A stretch of DNA of 64,000 bases from Pedobacter aquae (GCF_008195825.1 NZ_CP043329.1:868001-932000), one strand, 5' to 3'; shown: positions 7,652-16,624, counted from the stretch's first letter. Notes: generated from the letters alone by a model not told the origin. Program-made: numbers and translations.

Positions 7652-8973
7652 ACGTTTATGAAAACATCAAAAGTAACGCAATAGCTTAAAATTTATGAGA
7701 TAAAAATAGATTTCAGAAAAGAACCCCTTGAATAACTTGTTTATCTTTTAGCTCATCGGGTTCTTCAAAAGGCCTATCGAGCCAATTCTGTAGATTTATT
7801 TTCACAAATATGTTAAGTCTGATAAATGCGATAAGGTTGGAGAGCTGCCATCCATATTTAGCCATTGCTTTAAGTGCTTTAAGGATGAGGATGGTAATTA
7901 GCGCTGTCCATATCTGTATCATCACGGCATTTTCTGTGGTTCCGATAAATGATTTGATATGCAGGTTCTGTTTTATCTCTCTAAAAAAGATTTCAATCTG
8001 CCATCTGCTTTTATAAAGCTCACTGATGGTGTTTGCTGTCCAATACATTTGATTGGTAATAATTTCTATAGTTTGTTCATTTTTATCATCCCAAACAGCC
8101 ACTCTTCTTAAGTTTTTGGGATAGCTGTCCTTTGATTTTGCGGTTTTAAGCTCAATAATCTCGTCAATCAGGATATTCTTATGCCTGTTCTCCGGCAATA
8201 TATTTTCCTTAACTGTAGTATATTGGAGGTTTTCTTTATGTCTGATCACAAAAAATACGCCGTTGCTGTCCCAAACATTCAGCAGGGCAAAGTCATTATA
8301 GAATCGGTCTGCAACAATAACACTTCCTTTGTGTAAAGGCACATCATAAGCTCCTTTGTTATCCGCAGTTTTGCCGTTGGTAATATTGACATATGCTGGT
8401 AGATTGCCATCATAATCAAGCAGAGTATGCAGTTTAACCGCTCCTTTAGCTGTTTTGTACCTGGCCCAATCAAATAGAGAAAGACACAGACTGATAGTAG
8501 TGGAGTCTAACAGGAAGATTTTGGACTTAATCCTGAACTTTATTTGTTTAAAGCCTGCCTGCTGTCCCAAACTTTCTAACAGTATGAAATAATAGGACTT
8601 GAAGATGTTATAGTCCCTGTGCTTGTTCTGATAGCTTACACTAGATTTAGATGGAGCTTTTTGAATACCTAAATGATTGAGGTTGCCAGTAGCTGAACGA
8701 AGACCGTTACTAATATCACGTACCGATTGGCTTTTGGCAAACTGGCAGAACAACATCGATACTAGATGTGTCCAGCTTGTATAACCTTTATTATGTTTGT
8801 CGCTCTGAGATGTAGATACCAGTTTGTTGAACTTTGAACGCTCAAGTTTTGATATGATTTGGGAGAATAGTGTTACATTTACCATTGAGAAAGGGTTTGT
8901 TTTTTTGCACCTCAAAGGTAACGATGAGTTAAAACTTTCCTTTCTCCTTTTTTATTCGTTTAGGACGCTATTG
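7638..8973 (-). mobile_element. IS4-family insertion sequence
   Basis: A complete 1336-bp element. Terminal inverted repeats read CAATAnnGTCCTAAACG inward from both ends (7638-7654 and 8957-8973). A perfect 9-bp target duplication TAATAAATT flanks it (7629-7637 and 8974-8982), as expected for the IS4 family. It carries one transposase gene on the minus strand and interrupts a lipoprotein gene in cassette 3. Intact ends and duplication suggest recent insertion. Confidence 0.9.
7713..8915 (-). CDS. IS4-family transposase (DUF4372 + DDE_Tnp_1)
   Basis: A 400-residue transposase that fills most of the IS. The N-terminal part (about residues 10-85, containing FSQIISKLER and YTSWTHLVSMLFCQFA) is the DUF4372 domain. 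The catalytic DDE core follows: FLLDSTT (first Asp), VIVADRFYND (second Asp) and the YREK-type block SRWQIEIFFREIKQ (Glu). The first residues before MVNVTLF look like an extension, so Met11 may be the true start. Length and motifs are intact, so it should be active. Confidence 0.9.
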   Translation of the reverse strand: MRCKKTNPFSMVNVTLFSQIISKLERSKFNKLVSTSQSDKHNKGYTSWTHLVSMLFCQFAKSQSVRDISNGLRSATGNLNHLGIQKAPSKSSVSYQNKHRDYNIFKSYYFILLESLGQQAGFKQIKFRIKSKIFLLDSTTISLCLSLFDWARYKTAKGAVKLHTLLDYDGNLPAYVNITNGKTADNKGAYDVPLHKGSVIVADRFYNDFALLNVWDSNGVFFVIRHKENLQYTTVKENILPENRHKNILIDEIIELKTAKSKDSYPKNLRRVAVWDDKNEQTIEIITNQMYWTANTISELYKSRWQIEIFFREIKQNLHIKSFIGTTENAVMIQIWTALITILILKALKAMAKYGWQLSNLIAFIRLNIFVKINLQNWLDRPFEEPDELKDKQVIQGVLF

Positions 8974-9078
8974 TAATAAATTATAGATTTAATTATGACT
9001 GTAATTAGAATTGGTAATATATTTGTAATGGTATGACGAATATATTATTTTTAATTACTAGGTTTGTACTACTAAATT

Positions 9079-9240
9079 ATGTCACATAACAACTCACACA
9101 TGGATACTAAAGCAAAAGAGAAATCTTACGTAAATCCTTTGATTAAAATGATGGCTGATAAGAAAAGAATCGTTATTGCTATTAGAGAAGGAAAAGCCTT
9201 GTCTACATTAAAGGGTATTAAAATTGTCTCTCCGATATAA
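9079..9240 (+). CDS. Small protein upstream of DUF6169 gene (53 aa)
   Basis: A 53-residue frame starting MSHNNSHMDTKAKEKSYVNP, with a basic, helical centre (MMADKKRIVIAIREGKALS) and a short tail ending KIVSPI. It overlaps the start of the next gene by 17 bases in another frame, which points to translational coupling. Its size and position next to DUF6169, and its antitoxin-like or partner-like look, suggest the pair acts together. Function unknown. Confidence 0.55.
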   Translation: MSHNNSHMDTKAKEKSYVNPLIKMMADKKRIVIAIREGKALSTLKGIKIVSPI

Positions 9241-9724
9241 TATTACCAAAAATCCAGACGGTTCATATAATTTCATTACAGACGGTAATATAGAGTACGT
9301 TGCCTTTTTTACGTTATGTCAAATTAACGACAAAGAAGGGAACGAACATACTGTATACAGTTTTGGTTTTGAAAAAGCTGGTTCATATAAATCAGACAAA
9401 TTCAAAACTAAATACGACTTAAAAGTAAAAGAAACTATCATCTTTATAATTAAAGAGTTTTTTAAACTAAATGGGGATGGCACTCTAATCTATTTTTGTT
9501 TTTCTGATGATGAATTTGCTAGGCACAGAAGTATTACTTTTAGTAAGTGGTATAGAGAATCGCTATTTGAAACTATTGAACATCATAAAAAGTCTGTTAA
9601 ACAAAATGATGTTGTTTTTTATTGCGGTGCTTTAATAGCAAGGGAAAACCCACTTCGTGAGCTACTCATAGGTGCTATTAATTCTTATTTTAGTGATTTA
9701 GCTTCTTACAAGAACGACTTGTAA
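9224..9724 (+). CDS. DUF6169 family protein
   Basis: A 166-residue protein resembling the Bacteroidota DUF6169 family: YNFITDGNIEYVAFF near the N-terminus, a VYSFGFE strand, then IYFCFSDDEFARHRSITFSKWY in the middle. No signal peptide or membrane segment is present. It uses a TTG start (9224) within the end of the preceding 53-codon gene. It is the last gene of cassette 3 and ends 16 bases before the terminal tag TGGTGGTAAC. The family has no established function; repeated occurrence beside a short partner gene suggests a two-gene module. Confidence 0.65.
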   Translation: MSLRYNITKNPDGSYNFITDGNIEYVAFFTLCQINDKEGNEHTVYSFGFEKAGSYKSDKFKTKYDLKVKETIIFIIKEFFKLNGDGTLIYFCFSDDEFARHRSITFSKWYRESLFETIEHHKKSVKQNDVVFYCGALIARENPLRELLIGAINSYFSDLASYKNDL

Positions 9725-9740
9725 AGTTGAATAAAAGTAC

Positions 9741-9882
9741 TGGTGGTAACAAAGGGTTTAAAAAATTGTTCCGAATGTGCCATGTTGTACTCCTACTGCT
9801 TTCTATTTTTTGTTTGTGCTGTGCGATAGTTTTGGTGGGTTCTAATATCACAACTTCTTAAACCCTTATAACGTTAGCGGCA
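9741..9882 (+). other. attC-like recombination site D
   Basis: Begins TGGTGGTAAC and ends GTTAGCGGCA. Inner arms GGGTTTAA and TTGT on the left pair with ACAA and TTAAACCC on the right (9849-9866), with unpaired bases as in the other sites. The left tag closes cassette 3. The right tag opens a fourth cassette holding the VOC gene, whose expected end tag (TGCCGCTAAC) is not found in the window. Confidence 0.7.
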
Positions 9883-9923
9883 ACCTTACACGACCGTGTT
9901 CTAGCCCCCAATAAATCGGACAC

Positions 9924-10858
9924 TTATTGACAAAGTTGCGAATTAATATTTAAGTTATTTAAATTTGTTTTACCCCCAAAATAAGGCGCTTCTAAGCAAG
10001 GGATTGAATTATCATCTTTCCCTTCTTTGAAGAAATTTTTAGCATAATATTCCTCAATAAATTTTTCTGGTGTTTTATAGTTTAGAGAGCCATGCAGTCT
10101 TTCCTGATTATAGCATTTCATATATCTATTGCATCTTTCATTTCATTAAAGGTGGTATATTCATTTCTGCTGAGGAATTCTCTTTGCAGAATACTATGAA
10201 AAGCTTCAATATGCCCATCATCTTCCGGAGTAGCTACCTGGGTAAACTCTTGATAAACGCCATGGTAGTAGAAGAAAGCTCTTACATCATTAGCTATAAA
10301 TTGAGACCCATTATCACTTCTTACGGTAATAGATTTAAAGTCAGGTAAATCTGCTTTTAGCTTTTGCCATAAATCAATTACATGTTTCTTGCGGATGCTC
10401 CTACTGAACAAATGAGCTACTATTTTTCTGCTATAAACATCGATAACACTCAAGAGATAGGCATTTCTTGCCTCCTGATGGATATAGATATATTTAATGT
10501 CCATTTCAAAATAGTTTAAAGGTTTGTTTGCCTGTGGTTTTCTAAACTTGATGAAATTACGTTTTCCCACGCTTTTGATTCTTTGTTGCTTCAACAGATT
10601 GTGACTTTTCATCAAGCGGTATATTTTCTTTTTATTGACCACATAGCCTTCCTGATTTAATTGTTTGGTAACCTTGATATAGCCATAATCTAAGAACTCA
10701 TGGGCCAGAAGCTCCCTTATCCTGGGGAGCATGGATTCATTGCTTACCCAATTACCATCAAACAAAACGCTTGAAGACGGTCTTCGCCCTCTTTTTGATC
10801 TAGAAGTCGGATAGTAATAGGTGCTCCGCTCCATAGAGACAGCTTGACATAAATCCAT
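9924..10858 (-). pseudogene. IS3-family transposase OrfB, frameshifted
   Basis: Residues 1-246 (10858 to 10118) contain the HTH_21 region (YGYIKVTKQLNQEGYVVNKKKIYRLMK) and the rve integrase core: FEMDIKYIYI (first Asp), VRSDNGSQF (second Asp) and DDGHIEAFHSILQREF (Glu). The frame then ends early in DAIDI. The expected C-terminus (MKCYNQERLHGSLNYKTPEKF) continues in another frame down to 9924. A small indel near 10118-10125 is responsible; unlike other frameshifts in this window it is not in a G or C run. Catalytic residues are all present, but the C-terminal block is separated, so the transposase is probably inactive. Confidence 0.8.
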
Positions 10859-10887
10859 AATACTAATCTTTTGTGATGAATATTGAT

Positions 10888-11205
10888 TTATGACCTGCTC
10901 TCTTTCGAGATTCGAAGAGATGTTTTTTTTATAAGCTCTTCTTTGATCTCGATGATCAGAGCCTGTTTAACGATGAGCTTTTTCAGCCTATCATTCTCTT
11001 CCCTTAACGATCTTACTTCCGGGTCTATCTTAGCTCCATATTTTAGAGCCTTTTCTCCTCCAGATATAAACTTGTCTTTCCATCGGTAAATTGCCCTGCT
11101 GGATATGCCATGCTTATGAGCCGCTTCGTTGAAGCCTATTTGCTCAGCTTCCTTTACAATATTTACGCGTTGTTCTACCGTAAATTGCTTTTTCATTGTA
11201 CTCAT
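10888..11205 (-). CDS. IS3-family transposase OrfA (HTH)
   Basis: A 105-residue protein with a helix-turn-helix at residues about 8-55 (KKQFTVEQRVNIVKEAEQIG, then AAHKHGISSRAIYRWKDKF) and a leucine-zipper-like C-terminus (LREENDRLKKLIVKQALIIE), the usual OrfA layout. It binds the IS ends and normally joins OrfB by programmed -1 frameshifting. OrfB follows downstream in the other frame. Confidence 0.85.
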   Translation of the reverse strand: MSTMKKQFTVEQRVNIVKEAEQIGFNEAAHKHGISSRAIYRWKDKFISGGEKALKYGAKIDPEVRSLREENDRLKKLIVKQALIIEIKEELIKKTSLRISKESRS

Positions 11206-11285
11206 TAGTTCTTAGTTTTAAAGTTAAAACTTTGTCACTATTTTGTCCAGTGATTTAGGGGGCTAGAACAATAACAAGGATTACA

Positions 11286-11930
11286 ATGAACATTGACCAT
11301 ATTTTTATATTCACTGACGACAATGGAAAAGTTGCTGACGAATTAGTGGACTTCGGTTTGACAGAGGGAAGTAACAGAATTCACATTGGACAAGGAACAG
11401 CAAACCGAAAATTCTATTTCGAAAACTTTTTCTTGGAAATTTTATGGGTCCATAATATAAACGAGCTTACAAGCGACAAAACAAAGCCTATGGGACTTTG
11501 GCAACGAGCAGAATATAAAAACAACAATTTTTCGCCTTTTGGACTTTGCCTAGTAAACGCTGAAAACACTGAAGCAATTTTCAATAATGCTTTCAAATAT
11601 CAACCTGATTATTTTCCACAAGGAATGGAAATTGATATCATAAAAAATGAAGACCAGACAGATTTACCATGGACATTTAGATTGCCGTTTAAAGGTCAAA
11701 AGAAAACCGAAAACGAGCCTTTAAGACATAAAAATGATATTTCTGTTTTAACAAATGCGATTTTTGAGTGCGAATCAATTTCTCAAAATACGTTTTTAGA
11801 GCATTTAAAAAATCAAAATCAAATTCAATTTATTGAGTCTTCAAGACATTGGCTGAACTTGATTTTCGACAATGGTAAACAAAGGAAAAAACGAGATTTT
11901 GAGAAACTTAAATTGACAATAGAATACTAA
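11286..11930 (+). CDS. VOC (glyoxalase-fold) superfamily protein
   Basis: A 214-residue protein whose N-terminus MNIDHIFIFT, followed by FGLTEGSNRIHIGQGTANR and the strand FYFENFFLEILWVHN, is typical of the vicinal-oxygen-chelate fold, with potential metal ligands His5 and the Glu of LEILWV. A second half-domain (about 100-214) is less conserved. Enzymes of this fold isomerise, open or conjugate small molecules; the substrate cannot be read from sequence. It begins 15 bases after the IS3 end, so its original promoter side is displaced. It is the likely cargo of the fourth cassette. Confidence 0.65.
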   Translation: MNIDHIFIFTDDNGKVADELVDFGLTEGSNRIHIGQGTANRKFYFENFFLEILWVHNINELTSDKTKPMGLWQRAEYKNNNFSPFGLCLVNAENTEAIFNNAFKYQPDYFPQGMEIDIIKNEDQTDLPWTFRLPFKGQKKTENEPLRHKNDISVLTNAIFECESISQNTFLEHLKNQNQIQFIESSRHWLNLIFDNGKQRKKRDFEKLKLTIEY

Positions 11931-12022
11931 TAATAAAATAGTAATAATAAAAAACTATGCATAAGAGCTTACATTAGCGTAAGATTAAAAAAAGAAATTG
12001 AAGCAAAGACAAATTATCGCTA

Positions 12023-12859
12023 ATGTTCAACGGAAGAAAACTCATCATTGCTACCAAGCATCATAAAGAAAAGATTATTGCGCCTCTTCTGGAGAAAGCA
12101 TTGGGGCTTACTTGTTTTGTAGATGAAACTTTTGATACCGATACCTTAGGAACATTCACGGGCGAGGTAGAGCGAACTTTAGACCCCATAGCAACAGCTC
12201 GGGAGAAATGCTTACAAGCCATGCATAAAAATAATTGCGATTTAGGCTTGGCTAGTGAAGGTTCTTTTGGTCCGCATCCATCGCTATTTTTTGTTCAAGC
12301 CGATGATGAATTTCTGATTTTTATAGACCTTAAACATGGTATAGAAATTATTGCTAGGGAGTTAAGCACTGCAACCAATTTTAATGCGAAAAGCATTGCT
12401 AATGAGGAAGAACTTCTAGCATTTGCGGCAGAAATTGGCTTTCCCGAGCATGCATTAATCCTGAGGCCATCAAAAGATAATTTTACAGCTATTCATAAAG
12501 GCATTAACGATGCTGAAACATTAAAGAAAGTATTCCATCAACTCAACAAGGAATACCAAAGTGTTTATGCCGAGACCGATATGAGGGCCATGCACAATCC
12601 CACCCGAATGGGGGTGATAGAAAAAGCTACCTATAAACTGCTAGAAAAAATACAATCGCAATGCCCACAATGCCAAATGCCGGGTTTTGCGGTAACAGCG
12701 GTCAAGCCTGGGCTAAAATGTAATTTATGCGGTTTGCCAACCAAATCAACGCTGAGTTATGTTTACAGCTGCCAGCATTGCCATTTCAGCAAAGAAGAAA
12801 TGTATCCTAACCAAAAGCAAACAGAAGACCCTACTTATTGCGATTATTGTAATCCTTAG
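12023..12859 (+). CDS. DUF6671 family protein with C-terminal zinc ribbons
   Basis: A 278-residue protein. The N-terminal two thirds (starting MFNGRKLIIATKHHKEKI, with ASEGSFGPHP near residue 80) match the DUF6671 family. The C-terminal 70 residues carry four pairs of closely spaced cysteines (CPQCQ, CNLCG, CQHCH, CDYC), which should bind two zinc ions. Function is not established; zinc ribbons suggest nucleic-acid or protein binding. Base composition and spacing indicate return to the core chromosome after the cassette array. A short Lys-rich leader (11940-12020) separates it from the VOC gene. Confidence 0.7.
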   Translation: MFNGRKLIIATKHHKEKIIAPLLEKALGLTCFVDETFDTDTLGTFTGEVERTLDPIATAREKCLQAMHKNNCDLGLASEGSFGPHPSLFFVQADDEFLIFIDLKHGIEIIARELSTATNFNAKSIANEEELLAFAAEIGFPEHALILRPSKDNFTAIHKGINDAETLKKVFHQLNKEYQSVYAETDMRAMHNPTRMGVIEKATYKLLEKIQSQCPQCQMPGFAVTAVKPGLKCNLCGLPTKSTLSYVYSCQHCHFSKEEMYPNQKQTEDPTYCDYCNP

Positions 12860-12892
12860 GCATGAAGCAAAAGCTTCGTAATCAATAACGTA

Positions 12893-15190
12893 TCAATCTT
12901 TTATAAAATTGATGATATCTTTTCTTCGGTATTCGGGTGTTACTTTTAAGTGTTTTAGTTTACCGTTTTCTAAAGTTGCCTCAACGGTGGTTTGCTTGGG
13001 TGCGTATAGTTTAAAGCTTACGTCTTTGTTTTTCGGCCAAGCGGGGAAAAGCAATAGCTGATCTTCATGGCATTGTAGCAGCATTTCCTGTAAACCTATC
13101 ATACCAGAGCCACCCCAATTATGGTCTGGTGTCCAATCAAACCCTGGTCCCCAAAAAGCTGGAAATCTTCTGCCAGAGTCTTTCAATTTTAAAGTGGTTA
13201 AGCGGTAAGCTTCATCAGTTAAACCTAAACGGGCGGCAAAAATATTATCCTGTTTCCAACCTACATGACTTCTAAATTTTAGCGCATCGGGGTCGTGTTT
13301 GTAAGTATGGATAGCAGTATCTAAGCCTGTTTTTCCGAGTCCAAATATCCCCCAAGGGTAAACCGGGTAGAGCTGAGGTGTTTCGGTATTGTTGATACGT
13401 TCCCAAAGTTTGGCTGGGGCAATGGTGGTTTTCCCGTCTAACACACGATAAGAAATAGGAGGGATACGCTTCAACATGGTTTCCCATTGCGTTTTTTGTG
13501 TGGCAGATAAATAAGTATCAGGCAAGGCCAGTAAACGTTCTAAAACTGTTTTTAGAGCTGCTATGGTAGAATTAGCATTGTAAGCCATTTTATAGGTCTC
13601 GGCAGCAGAACCGGGGTATAAAATTAAATGCCCATGAGCATCCAAAGCTTTGCTGCCTCTTTGTTTAGCTAAATAAGTATAATGCTCGTTAAAAAAAGTT
13701 AGGCAGCTTTCTATAAATGGGATATAGTTTTGGATATTTTTACCCGCATAGTTTTCTTGCTCTAGCATCATCATACAAAACTCTAAAACGGTATCCCATT
13801 CGTATTCTAGCCAGGCATTATACTCCATGCCTTTATCATAATCGGCAGGCCTTTTCCAACCATATTCTGCCGGGTTGGGCAGCCCAAAATTTTCTAATTG
13901 CTCTGTAAAAGATGCTCCTTTATGCTTCCAGTAAAATTGGGTGCGTAGTTCGGCATTTTTTAAAGTATTGAGGTAGAAATTAAATTGTGGCAACATCAAA
14001 TCAAAATCTCCCGATTTTAACATGGGCCAATACAGCAATCTCTGGTTTTGGGCAGTATGCGTACCACCACCCCAATTCCTAAAATCTGGAGTAAATTTTT
14101 GGGTGCTATCTTTTAAAGAAGGGTCGTAAGTAAATAAGCCACCGTTAAATTTAGTAGGCCATTGCCCAAAAGCATTGCAAGCTAGCATATACCTAAAAAG
14201 CTGATAATTTCTACCTATTTGCCAATCTTCGGTATTTTCTTGGGCTTTGGTGTAGATATAAGAACGCTGCCAATAGCTGCGCCACCATAGCATGGTGTTG
14301 TCTTGCGCTTTCTTGTCTTTAAGAGCTTTCAGCCGAGCGGTTTTCAATTCATTTTTCCAGCTGTTGATGTCTGGCTTTTGCGCTTGGTATAAGGTAATGT
14401 TGATTTGCTGGTATTTACTGGCTTTGATGCTACTTAAGCTCCAACCTTTAAAATCAGTATCCAAATATTTTCCTGTATGCGTTCCGCTGGCTTTCATATT
14501 GCTTGCGCTGATGATTCCGCCTGAGGTTAAATACGCTAAAGGATTGTGTAAACTATCTTGAATAGCGGCTAAACCTTGCTGTTTAACGGTAGCATCAAAA
14601 ACAGTTTTCTTACGGTTTTTATGGTAAAAAAGGATGTTATTTTGCTCAAAATTGATGCTATCGGCATAAACTACAACGGGTTCTTGTGGTGCCCATTTCC
14701 AAGAATTAGCATTGTTGGCTTTCCCTTTTAATGGCCTATCTTGGTAACGCCAGCTTTCATAAACCAATTGGGTATGTATGTCCTCTTTACTTTTTACCTC
14801 TACCCGAATATTCGGATGAAAAACATCTACACTTATTTTTACGCTTGTGCCTTTAGCTCCATCAATGGTAATGAAACCCTCTTTTAAATGAAGCTCTTGC
14901 TTAAAAATACCATCAGCAAAAGGGTTGGGGCTCAGTTTTATTCTTACCCTGCCTAGCTTCAAAAGCATATTATGCTCATCAAACGTACCGCTTTTAGATA
15001 AGTAAAAGAGGATGTCATTTCCCTCTGTCCAAACGTTTAAACCTATATCTCCACCTCCGCAAGGCATAGACTCTCCAGCGTTTTTACTTTGCGTGAGCCA
15101 CACCGGGTGGTAAGCAGAAATATCCTGCGCAACAGCAGTTAACCGAAGTGCTAAAAGGAAAATCAGGCTATATAAATTTCGTTTTTTCAT
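12893..15190 (-). CDS. DUF5703-domain glycoside hydrolase-like protein, secreted
   Basis: A 765-residue protein with a signal peptide (residues 1-21, cleaved after AVAQ). The N-terminal beta-rich domain contains ESMPCGGGDIGLNVW and FYLSKSGTFDEHNMLLKLGRVRI, the hallmark of DUF5703_N. The rest is a Trp-rich (alpha/alpha)6-barrel-like catalytic domain (NGGLFTYD, NWGGGTHTAQNQRLLYWPM, GPGFDWTPDHNWGG), related to the GH95-type fold. Its ATG directly follows the stop of the sialate O-acetylesterase gene (TAAATG), so the two are co-translated. Together they probably remove acetyl groups and sugars from a plant or microbial polysaccharide; the substrate is not certain. Confidence 0.75.
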   Translation of the reverse strand: MKKRNLYSLIFLLALRLTAVAQDISAYHPVWLTQSKNAGESMPCGGGDIGLNVWTEGNDILFYLSKSGTFDEHNMLLKLGRVRIKLSPNPFADGIFKQELHLKEGFITIDGAKGTSVKISVDVFHPNIRVEVKSKEDIHTQLVYESWRYQDRPLKGKANNANSWKWAPQEPVVVYADSINFEQNNILFYHKNRKKTVFDATVKQQGLAAIQDSLHNPLAYLTSGGIISASNMKASGTHTGKYLDTDFKGWSLSSIKASKYQQINITLYQAQKPDINSWKNELKTARLKALKDKKAQDNTMLWWRSYWQRSYIYTKAQENTEDWQIGRNYQLFRYMLACNAFGQWPTKFNGGLFTYDPSLKDSTQKFTPDFRNWGGGTHTAQNQRLLYWPMLKSGDFDLMLPQFNFYLNTLKNAELRTQFYWKHKGASFTEQLENFGLPNPAEYGWKRPADYDKGMEYNAWLEYEWDTVLEFCMMMLEQENYAGKNIQNYIPFIESCLTFFNEHYTYLAKQRGSKALDAHGHLILYPGSAAETYKMAYNANSTIAALKTVLERLLALPDTYLSATQKTQWETMLKRIPPISYRVLDGKTTIAPAKLWERINNTETPQLYPVYPWGIFGLGKTGLDTAIHTYKHDPDALKFRSHVGWKQDNIFAARLGLTDEAYRLTTLKLKDSGRRFPAFWGPGFDWTPDHNWGGSGMIGLQEMLLQCHEDQLLLFPAWPKNKDVSFKLYAPKQTTVEATLENGKLKHLKVTPEYRRKDIINFIKD

Positions 15191-16624
15191 TTAAAAATCA
15201 TCAGTTCTGAAAGATGAAAGCGGCAAGCCTTCGGTAGAGAATAGTTCGCCCACAACAAAATCTTTAAAAGCATATCTTACAGCAACGGGCTCTTTTACCA
15301 TAGGAGAAGATACAACAACAGTACTGCCTTGTATAATGGCTTTCGCCGGATAATATTGTTTATTGGTCCCGGCAATCTCAAATTGTTGAAGCTCTTTGCT
15401 ATAGCTGGTTAAGCCATTAGGGGCGGTTTTAAATTTTACAGTGATAACGCTTCCGCTGATTTGGGTGCTTTCAACTGCCGGACTAGCATATCCGAAGCCT
15501 TTTAAGCCATAAGTTTGAGCCAATGCTAATAAAGCCAAGCGGGTTCCAACTGGCTCTTTATGCATGGGGTGGATATTGTTTTCTTCACCAATATCTAACA
15601 AAACAGCCATGGCCGAGTTGTTTATTTTAGCTTCTACTTTACGCTGGGCATCTCTGATATAGGCCGAATTATATTTGCCACCAATACGATAAGGAGGCAA
15701 TTGTGCATAATTATAAGGAGCTATTTGTGCATAATAAAAAGGGAAATCGCCTTGTTTCCATTCTTCTCTCCATTGTTTTACCACAGCCGGGAATAAAGAC
15801 TCGTACTGGTCTGGTCTTTCGTAGTTAGATTCGCCCTGATACCAAATACACCCTTTTATCGCATAAGGAATAATGGGTTTTAACATGGCATTGTATAATA
15901 GGGTAGCGGTACGATTAGGGGATTTTATACTATCTTGCCTTTGCGGGATGTTGATGTCTTTGAAGTCCTGGAGGGCTTGTTTGCTCATCCAGGCTTCAGC
16001 AACAGAACCGCCATAACTGCAATTGATTAAGCCGATTGGCACTTGCAGCATTTCTTGTAAAAGCCTACCGAAATAATAGCCAGTAGCACTAAAATTAGCG
16101 ATGCTTTCTGGTTGTGCTACCTTCCAAAAGGAAGTTTTACTGGTATCTTGTGGTAATAATTGAGAACCTCTGGGTACAGTATAAACCCTAATGTTTGGGT
16201 TAGATGATTTGAGTACCGCTGCATTGGCTTCCCAAATAGGCTGACTTTTAAAGCCTTTCATGGGCATTTCCATGTTTGATTGTCCGCTGCATAACCAAAC
16301 CTCACCAATCAGAATATTTTGAAGTTTTACCTCGCCAGAAGCACTTTTAATCCTAATTTCTTGCTCAATAAAGCTGGCTTTTGGTGTTTGTAACTGTACC
16401 CACCATTCGCCTTTACTATTGGCTTTTATGGTCTGCTGTTTTTTGTTCCAACTACTATAAACCGATAGTTTTTCATTTGGCTTGGTCCATCCCCAAAGCT
16501 TTACATTTGCCTGCTGTTGTAAAACCATATGGTCTGTAAAAACACGAGCCAATTTTACTTGCGCTGTTAAGGAGAGACAAAAGAAAAGCAAACTAAGCAC
16601 AAAGCCGTAAAAGCGTAAAATCAT
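15191..16624 (-). CDS. Sialate O-acetylesterase (SASA/SGNH family), secreted
   Basis: A 477-residue protein with an N-terminal signal peptide (cleaved around SLTAQ). The SGNH blocks are visible: WLCSGQSNMEMP holds the nucleophilic Ser; NCSYGGSVAEAWM and GCIWYQGESN follow; LLDIGEENNIHPMHK supplies the Asp/His pair near residue 340. The family deacetylates sialic acids and, in Bacteroidota polysaccharide loci, acetylated plant glycans such as xylan or pectin. It is the first gene of a two-gene operon with the DUF5703 hydrolase. The upstream side is a 510-base gap shared with the divergent GH88 gene, so the genes may share a regulatory region. Confidence 0.85.
   Translation of the reverse strand: MILRFYGFVLSLLFFCLSLTAQVKLARVFTDHMVLQQQANVKLWGWTKPNEKLSVYSSWNKKQQTIKANSKGEWWVQLQTPKASFIEQEIRIKSASGEVKLQNILIGEVWLCSGQSNMEMPMKGFKSQPIWEANAAVLKSSNPNIRVYTVPRGSQLLPQDTSKTSFWKVAQPESIANFSATGYYFGRLLQEMLQVPIGLINCSYGGSVAEAWMSKQALQDFKDINIPQRQDSIKSPNRTATLLYNAMLKPIIPYAIKGCIWYQGESNYERPDQYESLFPAVVKQWREEWKQGDFPFYYAQIAPYNYAQLPPYRIGGKYNSAYIRDAQRKVEAKINNSAMAVLLDIGEENNIHPMHKEPVGTRLALLALAQTYGLKGFGYASPAVESTQISGSVITVKFKTAPNGLTSYSKELQQFEIAGTNKQYYPAKAIIQGSTVVVSSPMVKEPVAVRYAFKDFVVGELFSTEGLPLSSFRTDDF

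Larger units (their letters stand above)
9897..11270 (-). mobile_element. IS3-family insertion sequence
   Basis: About 1374 bp bounded by 13-bp inverted repeats TGTTCTAGCCCCC (9897-9909) and its complement (11258-11270); further pairing inside is partial (AATC and GGACA blocks). It carries the two overlapping transposase genes typical of the IS3 family on the minus strand. No clear target duplication was found, so the exact outer bases are uncertain. It sits at the start of the fourth cassette, and its transposase is frameshifted. Confidence 0.8.
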
